Positions 1 through 11,600 of a stretch of 64,000 bases of DNA are shown piece after piece; the stretch's first letter is position 1; every line of letters starts with the position of its first letter. The notes beneath the pieces were generated by a model that did not search any database, was not told where the DNA came from, and was given only the letters and a program-made list of their open reading frames with translations. The DNA is from Rhypophila decipiens (lineage: Eukaryota; Ascomycota; Sordariomycetes; Sordariales; Naviculisporaceae). Location: positions 62,001 through 126,000 of the forward strand of contig MU858150.1 of assembly GCA_033297075.1 (NCBI GenBank), given 5' to 3'. The position numbers and the translations under genes were made by a program.

Positions 1-1137
1 ACCGTCCCATTCGGCGGCAGGCGGGAACAACTCCAATCACTGCTTCTCTCAGGTCGAGGCCTCGACGTAACGGGCATCTGTCGAATCCACGAGACGCAGC
101 TAGACCCAGTGGAATACTCGCGCCCAACTCACGGCCTTGTCGGCGGAGCTGTCGGAACCTGTGACCGCTGCTCTTCCACACCCAACCACCACCACCACAA
201 CAGTCACCAGGGCAGCAAGATCCCCCAGATGCAGTTGAGATGTGTATACTGCATCGAACCAATCGACGCCTTGTACCCGCCCTGTCTAGGCTGCGGCTGT
301 GCGTTTCACGAGCTCTGTCTGCGGGAATGGCATGACATGGGGGAAATCGAATGTCCAGCCGGAGACGAGTGTGACTGCGTAGACGAGGCGAATAACGGGC
401 AGGTTGAGTCTTGGCCTGCGCTGCGGGCGGCGGTGGAGATGGCTAGGACCAAGGTGTATGTTGCGTTTTTGGACAAGAATCCCCCTGCTACTGGTCTAAA
501 GAAACTTGCTGGGAAGGGGAATTTGAGTTCCGGGAGGCCGAGACGACGGTCTGTTCCTACTGATTTGTCCAAGTTTGTGGGGATTGGTGAGCTTGAGGAT
601 GAAGACGATGATGATGATGGTGATTCGGGGGGCCGCACCACCTCGGGGAGGAGGAGGTTAGATGATGATAGTAGTGAGACTAGGAGTGTCATTGGGATTG
701 GGGTTAGTAGTAGGAGAAGTACGAGTCGCTTTCGGAGCTTTGAGGGACCACAGCAACCCGATTACTACCCACGGGGACAGAGAGGAGAAGAAGAGCAGGA
801 GGAGGAGGAGATTCGTGAAGGGCTGGATATCAATCGCCAGGATTGGGAAAGTGCCAGTGGTGGTTCTGGTTCAGGTTCAGGTTCAGCTTGGTCAAGTCAC
901 TACTCCAGACAAGGGGGGACCCAACAGCAGCAGCAGCAGCAAGGGAAGAGAACAAGTCATCTGAAACCTGCCCCATGGGACGGTGATGAGCCCATCTCTG
1001 CGGCTAGACTGAGCTTGGGGAATAGACTCAAAAAGTCGCTCGGTGAAGGCGGGAGACCGAGCAGCGCGTTTAGTAGGAAAAAGTCGGGGTATCCTAATGC
1101 TAGTGGGAGTAGTAATACCGGTGGTGGTGGGGGTTGA
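1..1137 (+). CDS. 3' part of a large protein with a RING-like zinc-binding segment (partial)
   Basis: The frame is open from base 1 to a TGA at 1135-1137, so this is the C-terminal part of a gene that starts outside the window; no start codon is assigned. Counting from base 109, a Cys/His-rich segment lies at about residues 43-90: C-x2-C, then CLGCGCAFHELC, then CPAGDECDC. This spacing recalls the C-terminal RING-like/zinc-ribbon domains of WD40-type SEA/GATOR2 subunits (WDR24, WDR59, Mio), but no WD40 part is visible here, so that link is only a suggestion. The rest is low complexity: an acidic Asp run, Ser/Gly-rich stretches, a Gln run coded by CAG repeats (about 925-945) and a basic Ser-rich tail ending in Gly. 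It is probably a cytosolic zinc-binding protein. Identity is uncertain; coding status is sound. Confidence 0.7.
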   Translation, partial: TVPFGGRREQLQSLLLSGRGLDVTGICRIHETQLDPVEYSRPTHGLVGGAVGTCDRCSSTPNHHHHNSHQGSKIPQMQLRCVYCIEPIDALYPPCLGCGCAFHELCLREWHDMGEIECPAGDECDCVDEANNGQVESWPALRAAVEMARTKVYVAFLDKNPPATGLKKLAGKGNLSSGRPRRRSVPTDLSKFVGIGELEDEDDDDDGDSGGRTTSGRRRLDDDSSETRSVIGIGVSSRRSTSRFRSFEGPQQPDYYPRGQRGEEEQEEEEIREGLDINRQDWESASGGSGSGSGSAWSSHYSRQGGTQQQQQQQGKRTSHLKPAPWDGDEPISAARLSLGNRLKKSLGEGGRPSSAFSRKKSGYPNASGSSNTGGGGG

Positions 1138-1264
1138 TGAAGTTTCTACCTTGGAAGGCAAAGAAGAAAAGGATAAGGAAAGAGGGAAAGAGGAGAAGAG
1201 GAGAAGAAGAAAGGAAGAAAGGAAAAGGGTTGTAATACCATGTATGTGTATGTATGCATGTATG

Positions 1265-1295
<31 letters not shown>

Positions 1296-1709
1296 CTTAC
1301 CTTTGTTATTCCGGGGCAGAACACTACCTACCCTACCATACCGTCTCATGAATCCATGCCAATCGGTTCAATATTTACTTAAATGAATCAGTGGTGAGAT
1401 TGTTCACAAGGTTGGTGCCCGCCTTTTTGAGGACGACCAGACCTCGAACTTAAGGATGATAAATAGGATATAGAGGTTAGTTCACTTCATTGTTATTTTA
1501 GTTGTATCATTTTGAGCAAGATTCCATCTCTTCTCATTGCCTGTTTTTGATACCGAGCATCTAAAATCTACAAAAGACTCTTCGTCCTCTCATCCCTTCA
1601 CCAAAAAGTGCGTTAGAGACCAAGACGAAAATAAATAAAATAAACACGCAGGCCGTGAGTAATGATCCACAACATCACGAAAAATTCCACCTCAGAATAA
1701 ATAAAAGAC
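1138..1709. other. Intergenic region, convergent 3' ends
   Basis: This 572-bp gap lies between the ends of two convergent genes. It holds a purine-rich stretch (1160-1230), a tetranucleotide microsatellite and AT-rich sequence consistent with two 3' UTRs. No gene is seen. Confidence 0.6.
1241..1294 (+). repeat. Tetranucleotide microsatellite (TGTA)n
   Basis: About 13 near-perfect TGTA units, interrupted by one TGTG and one TGCA variant. It lies about 100 bp after the stop codon of the first gene, so it is probably in its 3' UTR. Confidence 0.9.
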
Positions 1710-2745
1710 TTACGACCAATTCTTGCCAAAAAACTCCAGGAGGGTCTTGTAACCCCGAACATACTCCTCCTTGACACGGTCCTTGGACAAGTCGGCGCGC
1801 GCCGCCATCCAGCCGTGGATCTGGTCCTTGAAAATCTCGACGTGCTTGGCCACCTTGAGCTCCTCCTCAAACTGCAGCACCTTGTCGACCGGCTCTTCGC
1901 CCGAGGCGAGCATCGCAAAGGGGACCTTGATGCCCGACGCGTCCTTGGGCTCGACCATGGCCGGGTGAGCCGCTGCTCCGATGGAGAAGGGGTTCGAGTC
2001 GCCTGACGTTACGAGGGAGACGACTTTGCCGCCCCAGCAGAACTATTTGGGCAAGTTGGTTAGTTTTCTTGGGTTCCTCGCAACACAGGTTGGAAAAGGG
2101 ACTACTTACACCAAGGATTCCCCATGACTTGATGGACGGGTACTTCTCGCCGAGCGACTTGACGATGTCGGGAACCTGCTTGGCGACACTAGGAGGAGGG
2201 AATTTGCCAAAGAAGGCGCCGAGGTTCTTTTGCTTCTCCTCGGTGTTGGGTGGGTACCTGATTTGCATTGTTGATATTTGCTCGTTGATATGGTTGCAAC
2301 TCAATAGCAGATGATCGATATACGTACCACTCAATCGGGCATGGCTCTCCCTTGAACCAGTCGGGAATAAAGACCTTGTATTTCTGGTGCTCGTCGCTAC
2401 TGGAGAGAATATCGGCACCTTGGATCGTCTGGTCAAAGAAGCCGAAAATGTCGTAGATGACTACAATACCCTTGGCGGCATCTTCGGGACCGGTGACGTC
2501 TGCATGTGGCTACAGGTTAGAGTCTAGAACAAAATGGTGAGAGGGATGTTGTTGACTTGCATGTCTTCAGGCCCCCAATATCCTCCTCGTATGAGCCCTT
2601 GGCCTTGTATCCTGTGGACACAACAGGAGGGACGTTACAGCTGTTTGAGGGTCAGATCAGGCTTGTCATTAGGTTGTTGGAAGCCATGGATCGTCTGGAC
2701 ATACCAAGCCTCGCTGTGTCCGTGGGATGCTGGCATGGTAGACAT
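1710..2745 (-). CDS. Dienelactone hydrolase family protein (five exons)
   Basis: Exons on the minus strand: 2745-2705, 2640-2561, 2499-2328, 2257-2110, 2042-1710, giving 257 aa, the usual size for this alpha/beta-hydrolase family. The nucleophile motif LGFCWGG puts the catalytic Cys near residue 149, and HGWMAAR supplies the catalytic His near residue 223. The acidic triad member is probably in the GEEPVDK region. Family members hydrolyse dienelactones or related esters; the true substrate here is unknown, and no targeting signal is seen, so it is probably cytosolic. The ATG at 2745 sits in a good context (GCCACCATGTC). Introns 1, 3 and 4 are GT-AG. Intron 2 (2560-2500) only restores the conserved KTYVTGPED reading if its donor is GC (GCAAGT). 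The family call is firm; the cellular role is not. Confidence 0.92.
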
Positions 2746-3635
2746 GGTGGCGGTTTGTTGGATGAGGTGCCTGGGAGTTGTACTATGTTCCAAAAAGCGC
2801 CTAGGTTGAGAATGACGGGTCAATGGCGACGCCAAACAAAGATCACTCTGGATATAAGAACTGGCAGCTGGCCTCGGCAAGCTGGAGATGACTGATCGTG
2901 GGAGAATCACAGAGCGAATCTGGTTGGGTCTTGGCATTGGGAGTTTTGAGAATATCAGTAAATTGAGATCAAAAGAAAGCCACTTACTCGGCGGGACTGA
3001 TCGGGTTCTTCTATCGATCGGATGGAAGGTTGACGGGTGAGGGGTAGCTCGATGAACAAGAGCTCCTGATGTCATATATACCCCACCATCGGGAATAGCT
3101 AGGGGTTGAATCGGCAGTGGCCCGGGGGTGTCCTTATTGTAGCCAATCAAATGTTGGTATTCATCAAGGTTCCCAAAAGCTCAGGAGCGATTTTGACCTC
3201 GAATCAATCTCAGCTCCCGGTCACTTTCTCATAATGATGACCGGGAAGGTGCCATCAAGATCACGAAACATGCACCTGTATCAACGGCCAAGAGGGAAAT
3301 TGCTCTAAATCAGTTGTAGGTTTCGCATTGGTCAACCGAACCACACCGGTCGCATATTCTCAACAGAGCACCGTCATAGACTCATAACCCTGAAAGGAAT
3401 ATCGTTAAGACAACAGCCTCAGCAAGAGAAAACAAGGAAGAAAATAACAAGGTATCCCGTTACCCACCACTCTAACGAATTCCTTCTGCCAAGTTTCATT
3501 TCCTTTTCATCGTATCAAGACATCCATCCCTTTTTCATCTTTCACAACGCCACAGGAAGAAACAAAAAAGGGGCTAATACACAGACACAGCAACCTAGCC
3601 ACACACAATAAACGCGTCCAGACCGACGAGCATTT
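2746..3635. other. Intergenic region upstream of the dienelactone hydrolase gene
   Basis: An 890-bp stretch holding the 5' region of the dienelactone hydrolase gene and the 3' region of the Nudix gene. The short reading frames here resemble no family known to me. Nothing else is seen. Confidence 0.5.
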
Positions 3636-4409
3636 TCAAGCCGGACTAGGAATAGGCTGCCTCTCCTGAAAGTCGATGCCGGGCTTGATATCGCCATCAG
3701 CTGCTTCGGCCGTCGTCCCGATAGTATATCCCGTCTTGGCCGCGTCTGCAACCGCCTTCATCACAACCGACTCCTCAGCCTTGAATCGAAGCTTCTTGCC
3801 AACTTCAGATATGGGAACCCATTCTCCGCGCAGCTTCTCCCAGTCCTCCTGAGTCTCAGTTTCCGGCACACCAGTTGAGTCTGCCGTGGCGGCAAAGTAG
3901 AAAATGATCTTGAGGGCTTCAGTCTCTGACTGCGGGTCCGGGTAAACACAGGTTGCGATGAACTCGTTGCTCAGCTGGCCCTCGATTACCCCTGGATTCT
4001 TTTTCCGAGACTCTTCCTCCAGTTCATCGGCCGGTATCGTTGCCCGTGTGGCCACCATGAGCTCGAAGGGCTTGACGCGTACTCCCGTCTCTTCGTACGT
4101 CTCCCGGACAGCCGCCGCGAGCATCGTCTCTCCGATGTCCTTTCTGCCCTTGGGTAGCTGGTAAATCCCAAACCGGTTGTTCCAGATGAGAAGGACCTTG
4201 CCGTGGACGAGGTCAAGTGTGACGGTTCCGCAGGAAATCACAATACCACTGGCCGGAGAGAAAGCCATGGTGATGTCGATGCCTTGAAGCCAGTCTTGCA
4301 GCCCGGCATCGGTTGGTGCGGTCTGTCTGGGGCTGCTGTTGTCCTCACGAGCCACGGTCCCCATTTTTACCGCTTTGAGGATTCTGCTGAACTCGCCACC
4401 TTCCGACAT
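3636..4409 (-). CDS. Nudix hydrolase domain protein
   Basis: A single-exon frame of 257 aa. A complete Nudix box lies at residues 88-110: G-x5-E-x7-RE-x2-EE-x-G-V, with all metal-binding and catalytic acidic residues present (REtyEETGV). Nudix enzymes hydrolyse a nucleoside diphosphate linked to another group, using Mg2+ or Mn2+. The substrate cannot be read from the sequence; fungal homologues of this size include diphosphoinositol-polyphosphate and dinucleoside-polyphosphate hydrolases. The core before the box is beta-rich (GIVISCGTVTLDLVHGKVLLI). The first 45 residues are poorly structured, so translation could also begin at the Met of the MAFSPAS segment (residue 48). No signal peptide is seen; probably cytosolic or nuclear. 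It is tandem with the dienelactone hydrolase gene without evident functional linkage. Confidence 0.9.
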   Translation of the reverse strand: MSEGGEFSRILKAVKMGTVAREDNSSPRQTAPTDAGLQDWLQGIDITMAFSPASGIVISCGTVTLDLVHGKVLLIWNNRFGIYQLPKGRKDIGETMLAAAVRETYEETGVRVKPFELMVATRATIPADELEEESRKKNPGVIEGQLSNEFIATCVYPDPQSETEALKIIFYFAATADSTGVPETETQEDWEKLRGEWVPISEVGKKLRFKAEESVVMKAVADAAKTGYTIGTTAEAADGDIKPGIDFQERQPIPSPA

Positions 4410-7400
4410 GTTCAGTCGACCGTGGTATCGGTGCTGGTCCGGATCAGAGAACCCTGGCGAGCGATAACGATCAAAGGAAGGCTTGGTTGGTAAGTTCTGA
4501 GTGGCGAACCTTTGCGAGATTTACTTAAGAATGACTCGCCCTTTTGGATCGTGGCTGATGCTGTTCTGTAGGTTCAAGATTCGACCAGTTGTTGGGACCA
4601 AGCGGCCTTTTATAGTGTCCTTTCTTTGGGACTTTTCGAAAAGGTGGCCGGTTTCTGCGCTCGGAGCGAGGAATGTTGTCCCAGTACGAACGGAACGGGT
4701 ACCCCAAACTTTCATGCACCGGCGAGAACGAGACCACCGGTGAGCCTATGAGGCTGAGACAGCAAGTGCCCAACGTCTCGACACCCGCAGATAATCCGCA
4801 AGTGCGGTTCAGAGACGCCGTTTATTTCTCCACATCGGTGAGGGGACCTGCGTCAGGAACATATGAATTCTTAGCTCAGAGTAGCGTCTCGTCTCGGTTA
4901 CCCTCCAGCCGGGCGTCGTTGCAGCGAGAAACCAGTATCCAACTTTGGGATGCCGTCTCAAGAAGCTTGTCAAGTAGGAATGGAAATTCCATGCACCAGT
5001 CGACCAACCAGAGCTTACCAGTGGGGTATTAGCCTGTTGCCGTTAAACCCCCCGAGGGGCACCCGGCCTGTCGAGATACTTCCCCGGATCCAGAGCCCAG
5101 ACCGCCAGCGCTTGGTGACAAGGTGTTTGGCAAACATGGAACCATCTCTCTCACCGCACCGCACCTTTTACAATACGGAACTTGCCTTTGCATTCTACCC
5201 AAGCGAACTGCCGAGACACCAGCATTCGGTGTAACAGCTCGGGGCGAATTCTTATTCGATTTCCTTTCTCGTTCATCCACTCGGCCGTCGTCCCGGCATT
5301 TTTCTCCACGAGTCTTGTGTCGAGGATGAAAACGTGCAGTATCCGATGCTCACTTTCTTCACCTTGAATCCCAGCATCCAGCTGCATAAAGGGTTTCACG
5401 TGCCCCTCATGACGTGGGGCCAATGAATGTTGTCTTCTCTTGGAACCTCCATCTCACATGCAGGTTCTAGCTCGAAAGCAAGTTGTTTTCACAATGCCAT
5501 TCCAGAATATGCCTGATGCTACGCTACATACGGAGGACCTGCTCCTGGGTCAACGCTCTCACCGCACATCCCAGTCTTTCTTGACCACAGATTTCAGAGT
5601 GTGGCAAGGCACACGTATGGAACCCGCGATATGTTTCCGGATTCGTCAACTCCTGTCTAGGCCAAACCAGCGATCGCATGTCCGATCAGGGAAGGGGCAA
5701 CCCTATCAGACAGACTTGAGTACTCCTGTGATACCTGTGTTTCGTTTCGATACTAGAACTGACTCTCAGGCATCTGTCATCTTCTTTGCTTCACCTCTTC
5801 AGTCGCTGGGCTCCGAGCTCGCACCAAATGAAGGCTGTGCCATTTATCTGCAGCACCAAGACCAGAGCTCGTCCAGAGAGCACAGTGTCACAGACCATGG
5901 TCACGACAAGCGACCCCTTAGGAGGGTCCAAGCATATTCCGGCCGGTGAAAGCAACGCATTTCCAGGCTTATCCCGAATAGCCATTTTGGGAACTTCCGC
6001 ACGCGGCAGATATAGCGTACCCAATAGGCAGCGATTCTCTTGGGATGACATCAGATCATCGGGACGCGGCCGGGGAGAGAAGTATAACATGCAGTTCCCG
6101 CACTTTAGCATTTCTTTTTCTTATGCACGCCATCAGCGACCTTGACCATAGGGATCAGAGACTGGGGTAAGGGATTATAAGAACTGGGTAAGAGAATATC
6201 AGGCTCGGGAGACCCATATTCGATCTGCAATACTACACCGACGTTGCAGTGGAGAAAGAGGTCGCGGAACTGGTCAGACGCTGCTTATCTTTTGACCGGT
6301 GACTGGGACAGACTGGCATACAGAGGCACGAGAACGAAGGGCGAATGAAGGCGAGCTACGCCGGTACTGTGACTCGGAATGGATGGGACTTGTTGAAAAA
6401 CAATCTCGTGGTATACTGGCCATGCACCTTGGACGAGCTGGGGCCTCCAATTCGCGGGACCATTGAGTTGAGACTTGCGGACGACGTTAGGGCCGGAGGC
6501 GTACAGAAAATGTCTCAACCTCTCAGAGGTAAGTCTACTCCCCAGACTACCTATATCCGCATATATGAGCAAAAGAGTCGTATAATTCTAATTTATGAGT
6601 TTGTTTTCTGACCTTCCCACTTACAGTGCTTGTTGCAGCCGCGAGAAACCGGAAGGCTTCCGGACACCGATACAACGCAACCACAGGCGACATATCGTGA
6701 CTTTGCCCAAACGGGCTCGGCGGGGGTTTGACTGGTCCATTCGCACGGAGCTCTGTTAGACCATACCATGTCAGTCTGGAGCTTCCATAAACGGGAACTG
6801 CTTATACCACGAATAGGAAGCCAATTGGAAACCCGAGGTAGGGTCATACAGTCTCACCTATATACACAAATCGTCCTATATGACCCCTTGCTAACTGCTT
6901 ATCCTATCCCAGACAAAGCGACGATGATGAGAAAATGACTGGATGGTCCGTCTTTTTTCGGACCTCACCGGCTATACCAAGTGCTTGTGCTGCATTAGTA
7001 TGCAAGTCATTATAGGTTCCATTCCAATGGGCAGTCATGGTTTTATGAGAAGCCTTGATATGTCAGCTCCTATATGGAGGTTAATTACCTTTCGATTTCT
7101 ACGTCCAGTGGACCGTACGACCTAGAACGAAAAGCACACACCGGGACCCATGGTTGAAGAGAGAAGCAGGGCAGAGGCAAAATACGACCATGGTCTGGAT
7201 GTTGAGGAGGTAAGTAAGGACTGGACTTTGACAGGCCCTTCACCGAACCTGGAAAATACCCACGAATGGAAGAGTTCCAGAGATTTGGAATGGGGGAATT
7301 TGGAAATTCGGTCATCCGGCGTGAGCTCCACAGGTGCAGAGTTGCCACATTACCGAGATCAAACAAAAGTTTGTATGGATGCCAGGAACAAGGTTTCGGG

Positions 7401-7463
7401 CAGAGGAATAAAAGCTGACTCGCCAGAAAGCCTGTCATCTGAACAAAGATGGTCACAGAATCC
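4410..7463. other. Gene-poor region, no recognisable gene
   Basis: About 3 kb without a frame I can support. The longest is 169 codons (5440-5949, plus strand); it lacks a recognisable domain and is overlapped by open frames in other registers, as expected in GC-balanced non-coding DNA. No terminal repeats, transposase motifs or tandem repeats were seen. The part next to 4409 should contain the Nudix promoter. A decayed insertion or a lineage-specific gene cannot be excluded. Confidence 0.5.
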
Positions 7464-7566
7464 GCCCGGCTAGCTCAATCGGTAGAGCGTGAGACTCTTA
7501 GTTTCCTGGTGATGATCAAGTTTCTTGGATAAAAAAGATACGTCGGGCTCAATTCCCGGCGGCAGA
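7464..7566 (+). pseudogene. tRNA-Lys(CUU)-like relic
   Basis: The 5' half (7464-7501) looks like a fungal tRNA-Lys: a 7-nt acceptor strand GCCCGGC, T8-A9, a D-arm with GCTC/GAGC stem, an anticodon stem starting TGAGA and a CTCTTAG loop with anticodon CTT. Some 40 nt later there is a plausible T-arm: TCGGG, a 7-nt CTCAATT loop, CCCGG. The intervening 41 nt contain no good 3' anticodon stem, and the sequence after the T-arm does not pair with the acceptor strand. The B-box-like region (GGCTCAATTCC) departs from the GGTTCGANTCC consensus at two places. I read it as a decayed or recombined tRNA gene. An intron-containing functional tRNA is less likely because the acceptor stem cannot close. Confidence 0.45.
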
Positions 7567-8649
7567 TTCGAGGATTTCCTTTTTTTTGTCCTAATAAGAA
7601 TTATCCCCTTCTTCTTCTTACTTTTCATCGTTTCTTTTGTCTTTTATTTCTTCCGAGAATATGGCACCTTGATTCCTAAGAAGAAAGGTAGACAAGTACC
7701 AGTCTAATAACCTACCTTATCTGCCTCGCCAAACAAGAGGAACGAGAATGGGAAAATTCCCGTTCTTCGGAAGACCTTCACGGGGAGCAAAATGGAAGGT
7801 CCTCCGGTGCATACTATAGGATTATCGTGTCCCGTGCGTGCGATGCGGTAAGTCGAGTTTCACGATGATCGATTCAGCAGGCAAGCGGGGAGGTTTGACA
7901 TTTGATGTGCCAGTGGCGGAGGGTATGTATCTGGTAGTATTCCACCTGAGATACTGGGCACCTGGTCATGCTGCCTACACTAAGATATCTACCATGAATC
8001 GTAGGCATGTAGCTGCCGTGGGTGGTCCCGTGGGCAGACTGTGCGCTACTACTGCATGGTAAACTACGGACACGCTGCACGCAGTAGTATAGGCAAGAAA
8101 ACGGTGAACCAATCTGCCATGGAAATGGTCAGTGTATGAATGGGAAGGGGTAAAAAGAAGGTTACAATCCGCGATAAGCGACAGAATTATTCCCGTCGTA
8201 TGTATGTACAGCCTACCTAGTGAACCGCTGCGGTATGTCGTATGTTCCGAGCACGGGACGTCCCGTCATCCTTCCTTGCTTGTCTTGCTTGTTGGCTACC
8301 TACCTACCTAGACCTACTCGAGCCTCTGTCGTTTTCTTACCTTTCCTTGTTCGTTTATCACGGTCTGAAAGTAACGTACGAATTCATGAGCTTCTACCGG
8401 TACCTAGGTACCTAGGCAAGACAGATGAGTACTTATCTTGGTATCAACAAAAAAAGACAAAACTTCAAGATAATTGGAGTAACGAATTGTATTAAATCTA
8501 GTTTAAAAGATGACAAGTGACTAAAAGCCAGAGCAAAAACAAGGCAAAAAGAACAACAAATTCGACTTGACAAACATAACCGACCTCGTCATCACCTTGA
8601 CTATTTGTTCATCTCACCCCAATCACCTCCCCCATCCTCAAAACATACC
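7567..8649. other. Intergenic region, no recognisable gene
   Basis: Pyrimidine- and AT-rich sequence follows the tRNA relic (7567-7710). Further on are short palindromic elements such as ACCTAGGTACCTAGG (about 8402-8416) and an A-rich stretch that probably serves as the 3' UTR of the next minus-strand gene. No gene is supported. Confidence 0.5.
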
Positions 8650-11600
8650 TTACCCCTGAACCGTTCTCCAAACACCCTCAAACCACGAACCCCAAGAATA
8701 AACATACCTCCGAGCAAGCACCGTCCCCATGATTTGAAACTTCCACAGCACATCGCTCACCCACTCGACAACCCTCACCGGGCCCTCAAACCCCCACAAA
8801 GCAGCGCCCTTGACCGCCTCCCAGGTGCCGTCCAATATCTCTCCAGCTCGTACCCCAAGATATGTAGCCCACAAGTTCAGTACTCCCAGACCCGGAACCT
8901 TGCGGCCCAAGAAACCCCAGAATCTCTTCTCGAGATCGACAATATTTTCCCACCACTCGGAAAGCGTCTCTCCTATCGAAGTAAATAGTGACGAGAAATA
9001 TATTTTCCACTCCCAAGCAGTATCGACCACCTCCTCGCTAGCAAAAGACGCAACATACCACCTCGCCAACCCAAAGACATATTTATCAAACATGTCAGCG
9101 AGGTAATACCCGACCTTGCGCCGCCAGGTTGTGAGGTAGGAGGGTACTTCGACAATGGCTCCGTTACCCCCGGGGACGAGGATAATTCGATCTACGAAAA
9201 TTTCTTCAAAAAAGGATTTTATGTCGCGTCTTTGCTGGTTGGCCGTGTCGATGCTGTATTTCACTCTGCGGTGGATCCAGCCGGGGAGTTGGGAGATTCT
9301 GCTGGGGATTTCGACGGCGCCTACCCCGTCGAGGTGGGTTATGCGGGTTGTGAAGATGCCTTTTGTTTCGGACCAGATGTTTTCTGTTATTTCGCGAACT
9401 TGGTCGGGAGAGCGGGGGATGCTGTCTTGCAATGTCGTGGTAAACCAGTCCCAGGTTTGTTGGGCGTGGTAGCTCGCCCAGTTCCAGGCTTGTTTGGTTT
9501 GGTAACTGGCCCAGGATATAACATGCCCCGGTGCGTACCAAATCTTGTACCACGCAGGCGCGTATATCAAGCGATAGTCTGCTTTGAGGGGGGACCAGCC
9601 TGGATAGGCGGTATTGACGTAGACATCTGACCGTTGTGGCGTGGGCGAAGAGGAAAAGAACGAAGCAAGACCGCCGACTTTCTGCTGGTGTGGAGAAACA
9701 GAGATGGGCGGCCCCCGACTGAGCTCCAGATCGCGCAGGTAGGCGTGGCGCCATGTTGTGTCGGCGCTGGTCCAGACGCGACGTTCTGCCACCACGGCGA
9801 GGTAGGTCAGGAGGGTGTAGATTATTAGGAGGGAGAGGAGGGAGCCTAGGATTGTTGGCGGACTGGGCGGCCGGGGTACGAATTTTGACCGGTTTATTTT
9901 GGGCCGGTTTGAAAGTTGAGAACGGAAAAAGTTGAGATTCGGTCTTGGTAGGTTTGGAAGTCTGGAATTCACTTTATTTCGGAGCTGAGGAACTGAGGGC
10001 AGTTGTGGGGTATGGAAGTTTGGGACATTGCTTCTCATGGACTGCCAGGCTCGCGAGGGATAGTTGAGAACCTTTTGCAAAAAAGTCGCCGAGGGAACGA
10101 TGGACGAGAAGAGCCGGTTTGGAACGGCGAGGAGCCGGTCGAGAAGAGGTCCCAGATTTGTCGAGATGGACGAGAATAGCTGCTTGGGAAGGCTGAGAAG
10201 TCGGCCAAGTCGAGATTTCAAAGTTGCCAGGCTTGACTGCAGGAACGATTTGACTGCGAATGATAGGAGTGGGATCTTTTGCACGACGAGTGTGTCAAGA
10301 AAAGTCCTGAGTGAAGTCAACCACTGGGTCCAGAACGGTCTCTTCTGATCCTCAGGGGGGCCGTCTGTCCCTCGTGGCTCGATAGGGGTCGCTGTTGTGA
10401 CGGTTATATCTGGCACATCACCACCACCGGACGCTGGCTTTGTCGGTGGTGTGCTTCGGGCACTGGCACTTCGACTCCATCGGTCCCACCAAGAAGGGGA
10501 CCCTTCACGAAGAGGCGTTCGAGCGGGCGATGGTTGGCGTGGTGGTCTCGTCGGACCCTCGGCAGCTTTGGATTTCCTCCATAAAGAAGACGGCCACCTG
10601 GAAGCGATGACCTGCCAAGCAGAAGCCAAAACATGCACGACCCAGTACCAAACTCGCCACCACAGCCATTGCCGTCGTCGAGCAAGTTTTGCCTCGTCTT
10701 CCTCTTGTTTCCTCGCCTGTGCATTGGCCAGCATTTGCTCCGTGTTCCATCGAGCTTCTTCGGACATGGTCCTCTTGTTGCGCGACCGTTGTCGGGTTTC
10801 GCTCGTCGTCGTCTCTTGCTCCGTGTCTCTGCCCCTCCTTGATGCTTGCGCTATCTCTTCGAGCTGCTGAGGAGTCAGCTCTTCCTTCTCCTTTCCCTTC
10901 CTCGATCGTGATGGCGAGGTCTCGGGGGTAGGTCTCGTCTGCTGTGGCTCGTCCAGCTCTTTTGGTCTGCGTTTGGACCCATACCCCTCTTCGTCGGAAT
11001 TCTCACCATCAGACACGACGTATTCTCTGGCCTTTCCCTTCTTTTGCACAGTCACAAACGGTCCTGGCAATTCGCCTTGGGCCGGCGAGGGGCTGCGCAG
11101 CCGCTCTTCGTCATCCTCCACCTCTGGGCGGTCGTCAGAGCCAGACTCGTATTCATACTGCTCCTGCACCGTGAGACCCTCCTTGATTCTCCATTTGGGC
11201 GGGCGTCCAGCTCCTCCTCTCATGCCCACCACGTCTGGATTCTTGCCTTTGCCTTTTGAGGATGATGTCCCAGGTCCGGCCGACGACGAGGACTCACCCA
11301 CATCGCCAGACATCACACGAGACGGCTGCAGGATTCCCAGTCCAGGCCCTTCAAGCGGCGTACCCTCAAAGACATCGACCCCGCCGGTAGGACTCTGCCA
11401 CTGGTCCTTGACGACCTTTTCCTCACTGGCGTCGTCATCTGTCCGTCTGGACTTTTCAGGCAGATCTCGCGAGCTCTTGTTCTCAACGAGATAAAACCTG
11501 AACGCCTGTACCAGATAGAAAGGCAGTCCAACAGCGAACGTCAAGAAAAATGTCAAGATGAAAGAAAAAGTTTGAAACAGATTCACCGGCTGGATGGCTA

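Noticed and set aside
1241..1294. Microsatellite as a possible CRISPR-like or regulatory array
   Set aside because: It is a simple tetranucleotide repeat without spacers, in a eukaryotic 3' UTR.
5440..5949. 169-codon frame in the gene-poor region
   Set aside because: No recognisable domain, overlapping frames in other registers, and no splice or promoter signals.
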